DNA of 64,000 nt from the NCBI RefSeq assembly GCF_018130465.1, contig NZ_JAFCKJ010000007.1, positions 248,001-312,000 on the forward strand, read 5' to 3'. The notes under the pieces were generated by a model that ran no database searches, was not told where the DNA came from, and saw nothing but the letters and a program-made list of their open reading frames with translations. Position numbers and translations under genes: made by a program. Shown one piece after another: positions 25,792-34,448 of this stretch. Each line of letters begins with the position of its first letter. The first letter of the stretch is position 1. This stretch comes from Bradyrhizobium canariense (GTDB lineage Bacteria > Pseudomonadota > Alphaproteobacteria > Rhizobiales > Xanthobacteraceae).

Positions 25792-27033
25792 TTACGCCTT
25801 CCTCACCGCGCGCTGGTACAGGAGACACAGCAGTGCCAGCAACACGGCGGCCGATAGCCCGAGCGACCAGTGAATGCCGATCGCCGCACCGAACAGCCCA
25901 ACGGTGATGCCGCTGAACGCCCGCATGCCGAGCCCCGCCATGTTGTAGAGGCCGACGACGCGGCCGCGAATGTCGGACGGCGCGTTCAACTGCACCAGCG
26001 CCTGCGCCATGGTGTTGAACGACAGCTCGAAGAACCCTGCAAAGAACAACAGCACGATCGCGACCGGATAGATCCGCACCGAGGCGAAGCCGAGCAGCGC
26101 CACGCTCCACAGCATGGCGAGCATGATCGCGGTGCGCGGCGTGCCCTTGAGCCGTCCCCAGGATTCCAGCGCGATGCCGGCGAGCAGTGCGCCGGCAGCA
26201 TCGGCCGCGAGCAGCACGCTGTAGGAGATCCCGGGATCGCCGTGGCCGAGATCGCCGGCAAAGCCCGGCATCTGCGCGTGATAGGCGTTGCCGATCATGA
26301 AGGAGGTGAGGCCGGCAAGCCACGTCATCGCCGTCAGCACCGGCTGTGTGCCGATGGCGCGGATGGTCAGCATGATGTCGGCAAGGCCGCGCACGGCGAA
26401 GCGCCGCACCGCGACACTCTTGTCCCGCACCGGCGCCCAGAACAGCCACAGCAGCATCGGCAGATAGAACAGCGTGTTGAAGATGATGCCGTGCGAGGTG
26501 CCGAGCGTGAGCATGATGATGCCGCCGACGGCAGGTCCAACCAGAATGCCGAGATAGCGCGCCATCGCGTTCAGCCGTACCGCGCTCGGAAGATCGGCGG
26601 GGCCGACGAGATCATAGAGCAGCAGCTGGTTCGGCGTCTGCCACAACACGCCGGCGCAGCCATGGATCACCAGCAGCAGCATCGCATGCCACATCTCGAT
26701 GGTGTCGGTGATGAAGAAGAAGCCCCATCCAGCCGAGGCAACAATGAACAGCAGCATACCGCATTGAATGATGCGGCGCGGATCGACCCGGTCGGCGAGC
26801 CCGCCAACCGCGACCGAGAACAGCAGGAACGGCAGCCAGTGCGACAGCACCGCAAAACCCGCCAGCGCCGGCGAATGGAATTTCTGGAACACCACCCAAT
26901 AGCTGATCACATGCTCGATATTGTCCGCCATCATCGCCAGCACGTAAGCGATGAACTGGAGGCGATAGGGCACCGACTTCATGGCCGCGAACGAGCCGGA
27001 CGCGACGACGGGATTTTGGGGGAGGGGGTTCAA
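25792..27033 (-). CDS. MFS transporter (EntS-like exporter family)
   Basis: A 413-residue carrier with about 12 membrane segments, resembling the MFS_3 family of putative exporters (enterobactin exporter EntS-like). The motif GGLADRVDPRRI after segment 2 is the usual MFS loop signature. TTG start with CAGGTGA upstream; an in-frame ATG at 26982 is an alternative. Substrate unknown. Directly upstream is a repeat-rich intergenic region. Confidence 0.8.
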   Translation of the reverse strand: MNPLPQNPVVASGSFAAMKSVPYRLQFIAYVLAMMADNIEHVISYWVVFQKFHSPALAGFAVLSHWLPFLLFSVAVGGLADRVDPRRIIQCGMLLFIVASAGWGFFFITDTIEMWHAMLLLVIHGCAGVLWQTPNQLLLYDLVGPADLPSAVRLNAMARYLGILVGPAVGGIIMLTLGTSHGIIFNTLFYLPMLLWLFWAPVRDKSVAVRRFAVRGLADIMLTIRAIGTQPVLTAMTWLAGLTSFMIGNAYHAQMPGFAGDLGHGDPGISYSVLLAADAAGALLAGIALESWGRLKGTPRTAIMLAMLWSVALLGFASVRIYPVAIVLLFFAGFFELSFNTMAQALVQLNAPSDIRGRVVGLYNMAGLGMRAFSGITVGLFGAAIGIHWSLGLSAAVLLALLCLLYQRAVRKA

Positions 27034-27138
27034 GCGATCACCTGGGTCGGACTAGGGTCGTCCCTACACGTTCAATCGTGAGCGCTCAAGACACTTGGGT
27101 GTGCTCGAACACCAGCCATGCGCTGCTGCCCCAAGCTC

Positions 27139-27290
27139 CATCGTCATCCTGAGGTGCGCGCTCTTGCGCGCATCGAAGGATGGGCCGCGAGCGCCCGTGG
27201 CCCATCCTTTGAGGCTTCTCCTTGCGACGCAGATGCGTCGCAAGGCTCGCACCTCCAGCGACAACCGCTTTGCGGTTGCGCGGGATGACG
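27139..27290. repeat. Dispersed palindromic repeat, family A, copy 1
   Basis: It begins TCGTCATCCTGAGGTGCG, contains nested hairpins (GCGCGCTCTTGCGCGC; GGATGGGCC with GGCCCATCC; TTGCGACGCA with TGCGTCGCAA) and ends near GGCTCGCACCTC. Copy 2 at 46137-46284 has the same order of parts. I associate this type with intergenic REP-like elements of Bradyrhizobium. Confidence 0.65.
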
Positions 27291-27315
27291 GCGGTGGTTG
27301 TGGCAGGCGCCGCAG

Positions 27316-27385
27316 TCCGGATGAGCGAAGCGATATCCGGGGCCGCTGCTTCCCGCATGTCGCTTCGCTCATGCGGGCTACGAGA
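27316..27385. repeat. Dispersed repeat, family D, copy 1
   Basis: CCGGATGAGCGAAGCGATATCCGG, an imperfect dyad in its own right, followed by CCCGCATG and CATGCGGGCTACGAGA. It shares both ends with the copy at 45411-45488. Confidence 0.55.
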
Positions 27386-27474
27386 CCGCGGCTTGGCACC
27401 GGCGCGCATCTCACATACGCTTCGCCTCAGCCCGCACCAATCAATCATAACAGACGGGCAGCGAGGAAACCTCC

Positions 27475-28626
27475 ATGGACCAGATCCGCGTCTGTACCCA
27501 CGCAGGGCCGGGCAGCGAGCCCGTCATCCGCAGCGTGCCGTGGCCGAAGGTCGGCCGGAAGGGCGCGCTGATCAAGGTCGGCGCCTGCGGCGTCTGCGGC
27601 ACGGACCTGCACATCCTGAAGGGACATTGGCCTAAGCCGCTGCCGTGGCCGTTCACGCTCGGGCACGAGATCGGCGGCGTCATCGTCGAATGCGGCGACG
27701 AATTCACCGAAGACTTCATGAGCAAGCCGCTGAAGGTCGGATCAAAGGTGATGATCCCGCCGCTGATGCCCTGTGGCCGCTGCTACTACTGCATCCATTA
27801 TCCGCAAGTAGCCAACAAGTGCCTGACGCCGGTCTATTACGGCCGCTATCTCGGCTTCGACAAGGCGCCGCACATGTGGGGCGGCTGGGCCGAATATGTC
27901 TATGTCGATCTCGACATGCTGCCGGGCACCAAGATCTACAGATTGCCTGATGACATGTCGTTGCGGCTGGGCGCGCTGTCCGAGCCGCTGACCTCCTGCA
28001 TCCGCGCCTTCAACCGCGCCAGCCGCGCCGGCGGTTTCACCTGGGGCGACACGGTGGTGATCCAGGGCTCGGGTCCGATCGGCATCTTGGCGGTTGCGGC
28101 CGCGCAGGAGATGGGGGCAGGGCGCGTGATCTGCGTCGGTGCGCCGGAGGAGCCGCGGCTCAAGCTCGCGCGCGAGTTCGGCGCCGAGGCGACGGTGAAC
28201 ATCGACGAACTGAAGTCACCGCAAGACCGCATCGCGCGCGTGCGTGAGATCGTCGGCGGCTTCGGCGCCGATCTGGTGATGGATTGCTCGGGCCATCCGA
28301 CCGCCGGCCCCGAAGGCATCGAGATGCTGCGCGACGGCGGCACCTATGTCGAAATGGGCCAGTTCACCGACGCCGGCTCGATCGATACCTCCTGGCACCG
28401 CATCTGCACCAAGGACCTCAACGTGCTGGGCTCCTGGGGTTTTACCGCCAACGATCTGCCGCTCGGCGTCGACATGCTCCATCGCACGGCGGGCAAATAT
28501 CCCTGGCTGAAGATGCAGACGATCTATCCGTTCACGGAAGCGGGCGTCGCGCAGGCGGTCAGGGACGCCATGGCGATGAAAACGGTGAAGTCGACCATCG
28601 TGCCGTGGCCGGAGCTGGTGGAATAG
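27475..28626 (+). CDS. Zinc-dependent alcohol dehydrogenase family protein
   Basis: A 383-residue medium-chain dehydrogenase. Catalytic zinc ligands are C41 (CGTD) and H64/E65 (GHE); four structural-zinc Cys are at 100, 103, 106 and 116. The nucleotide-binding motif GSGPIG lies near residue 200. The enzyme oxidises an alcohol or polyol with NAD(P), in the cytoplasm. The ATG has GAGGAAAC upstream. The next gene starts three bases after the stop, suggesting an operon. Confidence 0.88.
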   Translation: MDQIRVCTHAGPGSEPVIRSVPWPKVGRKGALIKVGACGVCGTDLHILKGHWPKPLPWPFTLGHEIGGVIVECGDEFTEDFMSKPLKVGSKVMIPPLMPCGRCYYCIHYPQVANKCLTPVYYGRYLGFDKAPHMWGGWAEYVYVDLDMLPGTKIYRLPDDMSLRLGALSEPLTSCIRAFNRASRAGGFTWGDTVVIQGSGPIGILAVAAAQEMGAGRVICVGAPEEPRLKLAREFGAEATVNIDELKSPQDRIARVREIVGGFGADLVMDCSGHPTAGPEGIEMLRDGGTYVEMGQFTDAGSIDTSWHRICTKDLNVLGSWGFTANDLPLGVDMLHRTAGKYPWLKMQTIYPFTEAGVAQAVRDAMAMKTVKSTIVPWPELVE

Positions 28627-28629
28627 CCG

Positions 28630-29112
28630 ATGTCGACCATCTCCCACGATCTTGCACCGTTCCTGGTCGAAGCCAAGCGCCGCACCTATGCGGGGCTGGA
28701 CGACAACGCCACCGTGGCCGCTCCGCTGCTCAGAGGCTCAAAACAGCTCGAGCATCGCGCGGCACCCTATGCCTATCGCGATATCTATTTCGGGATGGGG
28801 TTTTTCGTCGGACAGGAGACCGTGTCCCGGGATGACCGCGTCATTTGGTCGATGAGCTACAGCGGTGGCGTCCGCGCGGAGATCACGGATCGAGACACCT
28901 TCCTCGCGATCTACAAATTCCTGCGCCAGGCGCTGCTGGCCGTCCGTGCCGAGGAGCCTTATCGGGGACCGCGCCTGTTCGAGCAGGCGGACATGGTTTA
29001 CCGCAACGAGGTCGAAGGATCGCTCGATCGCTTTCACGGCATCGAGACGATTTCGCGGCAGGATGGCGCGCTGCTTTACGAGCTGCGCTATGGTGGTGGC
29101 TTGCTGCGATAA
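28630..29112 (+). CDS. DUF5680-like protein
   Basis: A 160-residue protein. The pattern FLVEAKRRTYAG, YRDIYFGMGFFVGQETV and VIWSMSYSGG resembles DUF5680, an uncharacterised domain also found at the C-terminus of some XRE regulators; no helix-turn-helix is present here. It starts three bases after the dehydrogenase stop and is probably cotranscribed. Function unknown. Confidence 0.7.
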   Translation: MSTISHDLAPFLVEAKRRTYAGLDDNATVAAPLLRGSKQLEHRAAPYAYRDIYFGMGFFVGQETVSRDDRVIWSMSYSGGVRAEITDRDTFLAIYKFLRQALLAVRAEEPYRGPRLFEQADMVYRNEVEGSLDRFHGIETISRQDGALLYELRYGGGLLR

Positions 29113-29147
29113 TTGGCGCGAGCCTTGTAGATGGCCGGCGTTTTGGA

Positions 29148-29588
29148 ATGAAAGACACCATGATGGAAGAACAGACAACCGAACCAGGCCAGCGCACCCG
29201 CTCGCCCTTCAGCGCCATTCGCGCGATCGACTACACCGTCATCTTCGTGCGCGACATGGCGGCGATGCGTCGCTTCTACGAGGAGGTTCTGGCGTTTCCG
29301 CTGCTGCGGGAGCTGTCGTCGAACTGGATCGAGTATGGCTTGGGCCCCAACACGCTGGCTCTCGCAAGGCCGAACCGGACCGCGACTGACGCGCCGACGC
29401 CAGCGGGGAGTGCCGCGCTGCAACTGGCCTTCAAGGTGTCCGCGGCCGAAGTCGATGCGTGTGCCGACGAACTCGTACGGCACGGCGTTGCATTGCTGTC
29501 GCCGCCGACGAACCAGTCGTTTGGGCATCGAACGCTGTTCTTCCGCGACCCCGACGGCAATCTTTTGGAGGTCTATGCGGAGATCTGA
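29148..29588 (+). CDS. VOC family protein (glyoxalase/dioxygenase fold)
   Basis: A 146-residue vicinal oxygen chelate protein with two beta-alpha-beta3 modules (about 25-75 and 90-145), the second ending FRDPDGNLLEVYAEI with the usual metal-site Glu. The first module has Thr/Val instead of the usual His (IDYTVIFVRD), so metal binding may be incomplete. It follows the dehydrogenase and DUF5680 genes by 35 bp, likely the same operon. Confidence 0.8.
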   Translation: MKDTMMEEQTTEPGQRTRSPFSAIRAIDYTVIFVRDMAAMRRFYEEVLAFPLLRELSSNWIEYGLGPNTLALARPNRTATDAPTPAGSAALQLAFKVSAAEVDACADELVRHGVALLSPPTNQSFGHRTLFFRDPDGNLLEVYAEI

Positions 29589-29698
29589 GACGCGAGGGAA
29601 GCGGGCCATGCCAAAAGTTCCATCGGAAATCCGCGAGTTATTCACGCCGAGGTGAAACTTAGGCCCCAGTTCCGGCTTTCAGTTCGCAGGAGATGATT

Positions 29699-30211
29699 GT
29701 GAAGCGAATCCTGAAGCCCCTGACCTACATCCTGGCTGCCATCTACTTCCTGGTGGATGCGGTCTTCATGGCCGTGGCGAGGCCAATCTCGCGCTGGATT
29801 GAGCGGCATTTCGAATTCAGGCGATTGCGGGCCTGGATCAGATCGCTGCCGCCTTATTGCTCGCTCGCCTTGTTTTCCGTGCCCGTCATTATCCTGGAGC
29901 CGATCAAGCCCGTGGCGGCCTATCTTGCCGCGACGGGGCAGGTCGTGAGCGGTGCTGTGACGTTCATTGTCGGCGAGCTGCTCAAGCTCGTGCTTGTCGA
30001 ACGCCTGTTTCAGCTCACGCGTGACAAGCTGATGCGGATTCCGGCTTTTGCCTGGGCGTACGGCAAGTACTCCGAGGTGAAGGCATGGCTGCAGGCAACC
30101 GAAGCCTGGCGCGCCATCCGCGCACTGAGCCGCGCGGCCAGGGACACTATTGTGCGGGCAAGAGCTAGACTGGTTGGCGGCTTCAGCAGGCCGGTGACCT
30201 CCAGGGATTAG
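29699..30211 (+). CDS. Membrane protein, unknown function
   Basis: A 170-residue protein with hydrophobic segments at about 7-27, 52-72 and 75-105 and a basic C-terminal helical part. GTG at 29699 is chosen because AGGAG (29688-29692) is six bases upstream of it but directly abuts the ATG at 29693. Family not recognised. Confidence 0.55.
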   Translation: MKRILKPLTYILAAIYFLVDAVFMAVARPISRWIERHFEFRRLRAWIRSLPPYCSLALFSVPVIILEPIKPVAAYLAATGQVVSGAVTFIVGELLKLVLVERLFQLTRDKLMRIPAFAWAYGKYSEVKAWLQATEAWRAIRALSRAARDTIVRARARLVGGFSRPVTSRD

Positions 30212-30243
30212 GGCTGCAGGGATTAGGACAAGCGAGCTACCCT

Positions 30244-30597
30244 CTATATGAGCTTGCGGGCCGCGGCGGTGGCTTTGTCGCCCGTGTTTGGCGTGCCGCT
30301 CGGTTCGATCAGCAGGAGGTGGACCTCCTCGCGTGCCACCGGGCGATGCTCAACACCTTTGGGCACGACATAGAGTTCGCCCGGACCAAGCGTCACCGTG
30401 CGATCCCGCAATTCGATGTCCAAACTGCCTTTCAGGACGAGAAAGAAATCGTCGGTGTCCTCGTGCTTGTGCCAGGTGAACTCTCCCTTCACCTTCACCA
30501 CCATCACGTCGCAGTCGTTGAAGGTCGTGATCGTGCGCGGCGACCAGAAATCCCCAAAAGTCGCGAGTTTGTCGGCAAGCGATATGCCGTCGGCCAT
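30244..30597 (-). CDS. Cupin domain protein
   Basis: A 117-residue single-domain cupin. The first metal motif is WHKHEDTDDFFLVLKG (His, His and Glu/Asp positions) and the second ELYVVPKGVEHRPVA. These proteins bind a divalent metal and act in sugar or small-molecule conversion or sensing. Convergent with the membrane protein gene; ATG start. Confidence 0.82.
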   Translation of the reverse strand: MADGISLADKLATFGDFWSPRTITTFNDCDVMVVKVKGEFTWHKHEDTDDFFLVLKGSLDIELRDRTVTLGPGELYVVPKGVEHRPVAREEVHLLLIEPSGTPNTGDKATAAARKLI

Positions 30598-31048
30598 GTG
30601 TCACCCTTATTTTGCTTTCTCGTGAGGCACGATCTGGGGTCGACGTGCTGGCGCGACAAGGCTTGCGTTTCGACGGCTATGGTCTCGTCGCAAGGCGTGC
30701 AGTCGCCACACAAGCCGTTCGACCGAGAGAGGTCATGCGCGCATCCCGGCGCGCCCAATGGCGTGCAATTTGAGTCGGGTCGCCGCGAAAACCCTCTGCT
30801 TCGGCGCGAAATCCCGCTATATGCAGCAAAACGGCTCGAAAACGCTGGATGTAGTGGGTCGAGCTGACCGGTAAGCTTATTCTCGGCATCACCAAAGCCA
30901 TGCGTCATAGGCATGGTGATTTGCCCGCACTTGGCGTAAAGAGCGTCCAAATCAAATCACCACGCGTGCGGCTGGACTATTTGCCGCCTACGCAGCTTCA
31001 GGTCGCGCGGCTCGACGTTCCGCGCCTGGACCAACCAAGGTTTATCCC
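30598..31048. other. Long intergenic/leader region before the helicase gene
   Basis: About 450 bases upstream of the helicase. A 9-bp stem pairs GGTGATTTG (30915-30923) with CAAATCACC (30953-30961) across a 29-base loop, which might be part of a 5' leader. DEAD-box helicase genes often have long regulated leaders, but nothing here proves one. No protein gene is recognised. Confidence 0.35.
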
Positions 31049-33073
31049 GTGTCTTTTCCGACCATGAGTCCGCCGCTCGCCCGAGCTTTGGCCGAGCGCA
31101 ACTACGACCGTCCGACCCCCGTTCAGCTCGCCGTGCTCACGGACGAGGCCGCTGACCGCGACCTGCTGGTTTCGGCCCAGACCGGCTCCGGCAAGACCCT
31201 GGCCTATGGGCTCGCTATGGCCAAGGACCTGCTTGGCGACGCCGAGCGGTTCGAGCGGGCGGGTGCACCGCTTGCCCTGATCGTGGCGCCGACCCGCGAG
31301 CTTGCCTTGCAGGTCCATCGCGAACTTGCCTGGCTGTACGAGCATGCGAGCGGACGCGTCGTCTCCTGCGTCGGCGGCATGGATCCCAGGCGCGAGCAGC
31401 GCGAGCTTGCGGCCGGCGCTCACATCGTCGTCGGCACGCCCGGCCGGTTGTGCGATCATTTGCGCCGCGGCCGTCTCGACATCTCGGAATTGAAGGTGGT
31501 CGTGCTCGACGAGGCCGACGAGATGCTCAATCTCGGCTTTCGCGAGGACATGGAGTTCATCCTCAAGACCACGCCGGACACGCGCCGGACCCTGATGTTC
31601 TCGGCGACGTTCCCGCGCGGCATCGTCGCGCTGGCCAAGCAGTACCAACAGCGGGCGTTCCGGATCGAGGTCGCCGGCGACGAAGGCGGTCATGCCGATA
31701 TCGAGTACCGCGCGATCCGGATCGCGCCCGGCGATGCCGAGCACGCGGTCGTCAACGTGTTGCGCTTCTACGAGGCGCCGAGCGCGCTGGTATTCTGCAG
31801 CACGCGCGATGGCGTCCGGCATTTGCAGGCGGCGCTGCTGGAGCGCGGCTTCTCCGTGGTCGCTCTGTCGGGTGAATTGACGCAGAACGAGCGGACCACG
31901 GCGCTGCAGTCGCTGCGGGACGGACGCTCGCGCGTCTGCGTGGCGACCGACGTCGCCGCCCGCGGCATCGACCTGCCGAGCCTCGATCTCGTCATTCATG
32001 CCGACCTGCCCAACGACGCCGAGGTCATGCAGCATCGCTCCGGCCGCACCGGACGGGCGGGCCGCAAGGGCACGAGCGTCCTGCTGGTGCCACCCGTGCG
32101 GCGGCGGCGTGCGGAAATGCTGCTCAACGTCTCGGGGATCGACGCGGTCTGGGGGACGGCGCCGCAGCCGGATGAGATCCGCAAGCTCGATCACGAGCGC
32201 ATGAAGGACGTGCTGTTCACGGAGGAGACGACCGCCGACGATCTGGCGCTGGCGCAGGCGCTATTGGCCGAGCGGTCGGCTGAGGAGATCGCCGCGTCAC
32301 TCGCACGGCTCTATCGTGCGCGGCTGCCGTCGCCCGAAGACATCATGGATCCCGGCGAGCGGAGCAGCCGGCCGCGCGAAGATCGCGGTCGCAACGATGC
32401 CCGCGCCTCGCGCGACGATGTCCGCGCTTCGCGCGGCGATGACCGCCTCGAAAGGGCGCGACCCAAATCGGGAAAATCGTCGTCGAAACACGGCATGGCG
32501 GAGGGCAGCGTCTGGTTCCGGGCCAACATCGGACGAAAAAAGAACGCGGAAGCGCGCTGGCTGTTGCCGATGATCTGCCGCCGTGGCGGCATCGACAAGG
32601 GAGATATCGGCGCCATCAAGATCATGGACACCACGACCGAGTTCGAAATTTCCGAGCGGGCCGCAGAATCCTTCGCCGTGATGATCAAGCGTCCGGACAA
32701 GGAAGACAATATCCGCCTCGAGCCGCTGGCGGATGCGCCGCAGCGGCAAGCGGCTTCGGAAGAGCGGTCCCACGCGCCGCGGCGCGACAGCGGCGACAGC
32801 GATCATCGTGAACGCCAGGGCGAACGCGCGCGCGAGCCGAATGGGTTCAAGCCGCAAGGCAAACCACACGGCAAACCTCACGGTAAACCTCAAGGCAAAC
32901 CGCACGAAAAGCCGTACGGCGAGCGCACACCGAAATTCGACGATGCTCCTTCCTTCGCAAAGAAAAAGAAGCACAAGAACAAGCCGGGCCACGCAGAGCC
33001 TTCGGTTAGTTCGTGGCCCGTGAAGGGCGCTCCCGGGAAGAAGCCGAAGACGAAAAAGAAGCATCGCGCCTGA
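31049..33073 (+). CDS. DEAD-box RNA helicase with DbpA-type RNA-binding domain
   Basis: A 674-residue ATP-dependent RNA helicase. Motifs: Q motif near 20-27, AQTGSGKT at 43-50, PTRELA at 81-86, DEAD at 154-157, SAT at 185-187, ARGIDLP and HRSGRTGRAG in the second RecA domain. A DbpA-type RNA-binding domain starts near residue 485 (GSVWFRANIGRKKNAEARWLLPMI). The Lys/Gly/Pro tail has tandem GKPHGKPQ-type repeats and a basic end. It probably remodels ribosomal RNA or mRNA. GTG start with AAGG upstream; ATG at 31064 is an alternative. Confidence 0.9.
   Translation: MSFPTMSPPLARALAERNYDRPTPVQLAVLTDEAADRDLLVSAQTGSGKTLAYGLAMAKDLLGDAERFERAGAPLALIVAPTRELALQVHRELAWLYEHASGRVVSCVGGMDPRREQRELAAGAHIVVGTPGRLCDHLRRGRLDISELKVVVLDEADEMLNLGFREDMEFILKTTPDTRRTLMFSATFPRGIVALAKQYQQRAFRIEVAGDEGGHADIEYRAIRIAPGDAEHAVVNVLRFYEAPSALVFCSTRDGVRHLQAALLERGFSVVALSGELTQNERTTALQSLRDGRSRVCVATDVAARGIDLPSLDLVIHADLPNDAEVMQHRSGRTGRAGRKGTSVLLVPPVRRRRAEMLLNVSGIDAVWGTAPQPDEIRKLDHERMKDVLFTEETTADDLALAQALLAERSAEEIAASLARLYRARLPSPEDIMDPGERSSRPREDRGRNDARASRDDVRASRGDDRLERARPKSGKSSSKHGMAEGSVWFRANIGRKKNAEARWLLPMICRRGGIDKGDIGAIKIMDTTTEFEISERAAESFAVMIKRPDKEDNIRLEPLADAPQRQAASEERSHAPRRDSGDSDHRERQGERAREPNGFKPQGKPHGKPHGKPQGKPHEKPYGERTPKFDDAPSFAKKKKHKNKPGHAEPSVSSWPVKGAPGKKPKTKKKHRA
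32864..32911 (+). repeat. 12-bp tandem repeat within the helicase gene
   Basis: Four to five copies of a GGCAAACCNCAN unit encode the GKPH/GKPQ repeats of the helicase tail. Copy number may vary between strains. Confidence 0.6.
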
Positions 33074-33098
33074 CTGCTGCTGCCCTGCGCGGACGGCA

Positions 33099-33130
33099 AT
33101 GATGCCGCCGAATTGCACCGGCGGCATCAT
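33099..33130. terminator. Hairpin between convergent helicase and acetyltransferase genes
   Basis: A perfect 12-bp stem (33099-33110 with 33119-33130) with an eight-base loop. There is no T tract on either side, so it may be a bidirectional mRNA-stabilising or terminator-like hairpin. Confidence 0.5.
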
Positions 33131-33138
33131 CTCGGAAA

Positions 33139-33648
33139 TCAGGTGTGAGCAGCGAGGTCGCGCAGCATGTAGGTTGCGCTGTCGCCGTAGGTCGCGAGCT
33201 TCGCCCGCAGCTCCGCATCCGCCGTGACGGGCCGGAAGCCGAGACGCTCCCACAGTGACCGCGTGGCGTAGACCGACACCAGCGCGAGCGTCGCGATCCC
33301 CGACGCGCGCGCGAGCTGTTCGATCGCAACGACATAGTCACGCGCTGCGCTGCCGCGAAAGTCGGGCAGCACCGCGATGTCGTGCAGGTAGAGGCAATCC
33401 GCATCGCCGGGCAGTAGTTCGAGGAAGCCGTCGAGCCGTGGAATCCGGTGCTGCGTCCAGGGATGTGCGAGTCCGTAGCCGACGATCCCGTCGTCCGAAG
33501 CAAGCACGCGGCAGCCGTCGGGATAGAGCCGCATCTTCTCCGCGAACACCTCGGGGCTTTCAGGCAGATCGGGATGGATGCGCGCTGCGATCGCGCCGAT
33601 CGCCGGCAGGTCGGAGGCGCGCGCGGGACGCCAATGCGGCTTGCTCAT
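33139..33648 (-). CDS. GNAT family N-acetyltransferase
   Basis: A 169-residue acetyltransferase. The acetyl-CoA site is seen in YLHDIAVLPDFRGSAARDYVV and the C-terminal part ATLALVSVYATRSLWERLGF is typical of GNAT motif B. Acceptor unknown. ATG at 33648 is chosen; a start at 33675 would add nine residues. Divergent from the secreted repeat protein. Confidence 0.82.
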   Translation of the reverse strand: MSKPHWRPARASDLPAIGAIAARIHPDLPESPEVFAEKMRLYPDGCRVLASDDGIVGYGLAHPWTQHRIPRLDGFLELLPGDADCLYLHDIAVLPDFRGSAARDYVVAIEQLARASGIATLALVSVYATRSLWERLGFRPVTADAELRAKLATYGDSATYMLRDLAAHT

Positions 33649-33795
33649 GTCGATCCGTCGTTCCGTCTCAATCATCGCAGTTTATTCCGATGCGACGATG
33701 CGTGCAGCGAAAAATATCTTTGCCGCCATCTCAGGAATACGGCGGCTCGCGCGGCGTCCTACCCCATGCAAGCCCATTGCATGACAGGAGAGACC

Positions 33796-34185
33796 ATGAC
33801 GACATCCTCGATCCGCCTCGCGCTCACGCTCGCAATATCGCTGGCGATGGTTCCCGCCGTATTCGCGGCACCGCCGACCAAGACCGGCAAGACCGACAAG
33901 GGCAACGTGCTCACCGACGCCAAGGGCATGTCGCTCTACACTTTCGACAAGGACGCGGACGGCAAGTCGGCCTGCAATGGTCCGTGCGCGACCAACTGGC
34001 CGGTGCTGAAGGCCGAGGCGAGCGATGCCGCCGCCGACGGCTACACCGTCATTACGCGCGACGACGGCTCGAAGCAGTGGGCCTACAAAGGCAAGCCGCT
34101 CTACACCTTCGCCAAGGACACCAAGCCCGGCGACGTCACCGGCGACGGCTTTCTGAACGGCGCCTGGCATCTGGCGATGCCGTGA
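33796..34185 (+). CDS. Secreted protein with two lipoprotein_15-type repeats
   Basis: A 129-residue exported protein. A signal peptide ends near VFAAP (residue 25). Two copies of the secreted repeat of unknown function (Lipoprotein_15 type) follow, with LTDAKGMSLYTFDKDADGKSAC and KGKPLYTFAKDTKPG. CAGGAGAG lies just before the ATG at 33796. Function unknown; homologues are common in soil bacteria. Confidence 0.8.
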   Translation: MTTSSIRLALTLAISLAMVPAVFAAPPTKTGKTDKGNVLTDAKGMSLYTFDKDADGKSACNGPCATNWPVLKAEASDAAADGYTVITRDDGSKQWAYKGKPLYTFAKDTKPGDVTGDGFLNGAWHLAMP

Positions 34186-34197
34186 TGGATCGCTGAA

Positions 34198-34300
34198 GCA
34201 TGATCCGGAAAAGTGCGAATCGGTTTTCCGAAAAAATCATACTCAAGCAACAACCTAAAGCGCGATGATGATTTCATCCTTATCTCATCGCGCTTTAGCG
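34198..34300. repeat. Dispersed double-hairpin repeat, family B
   Basis: Two adjacent inverted repeats. The first pairs CGGAAAA (34206-34212) with TTTTCCG (34224-34230); the second is a perfect 14-bp stem, 34255-34268 (CTAAAGCGCGATGA) with 34285-34298. I recognise both parts as common intergenic repeats in Bradyrhizobium/Rhodopseudomonas genomes. Placed just after a stop codon, the second stem could also terminate transcription. Confidence 0.65.
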
Positions 34301-34448
34301 CAGGGACCGGTGGGTTAGATCGACTGGACCGCGTGCTCGCTTCACCTCTCCCGCTCGCGGGCGCCTGCGGGGGAGGCAATCGCATGGCTAGCTGGGCCGA
34401 CGAGATCGCGTCAAGGCCGGTTCATGTCCGTTGGGCGGCGAGCCTGGC

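Larger units (their letters stand above)
27034..27474. other. Intergenic region with two repeat elements
   Basis: A 441-bp space between divergent genes, filled largely by the palindromic repeats at 27139-27290 and 27316-27385. Small frames across it are by-products of the repeats. Promoters for the MFS and dehydrogenase genes must lie at its edges. Confidence 0.6.

Noticed and set aside
24534-25907. A 457-codon plus-strand frame opposite two MFS genes
   Set aside because: Composition is typical of an antisense shadow and both minus-strand genes have membrane segments and MFS motifs.
29480-29500. A possible sigma-54 element inside the VOC gene
   Set aside because: The GG-to-GC spacing is nine bases rather than ten and it is within a coding region.
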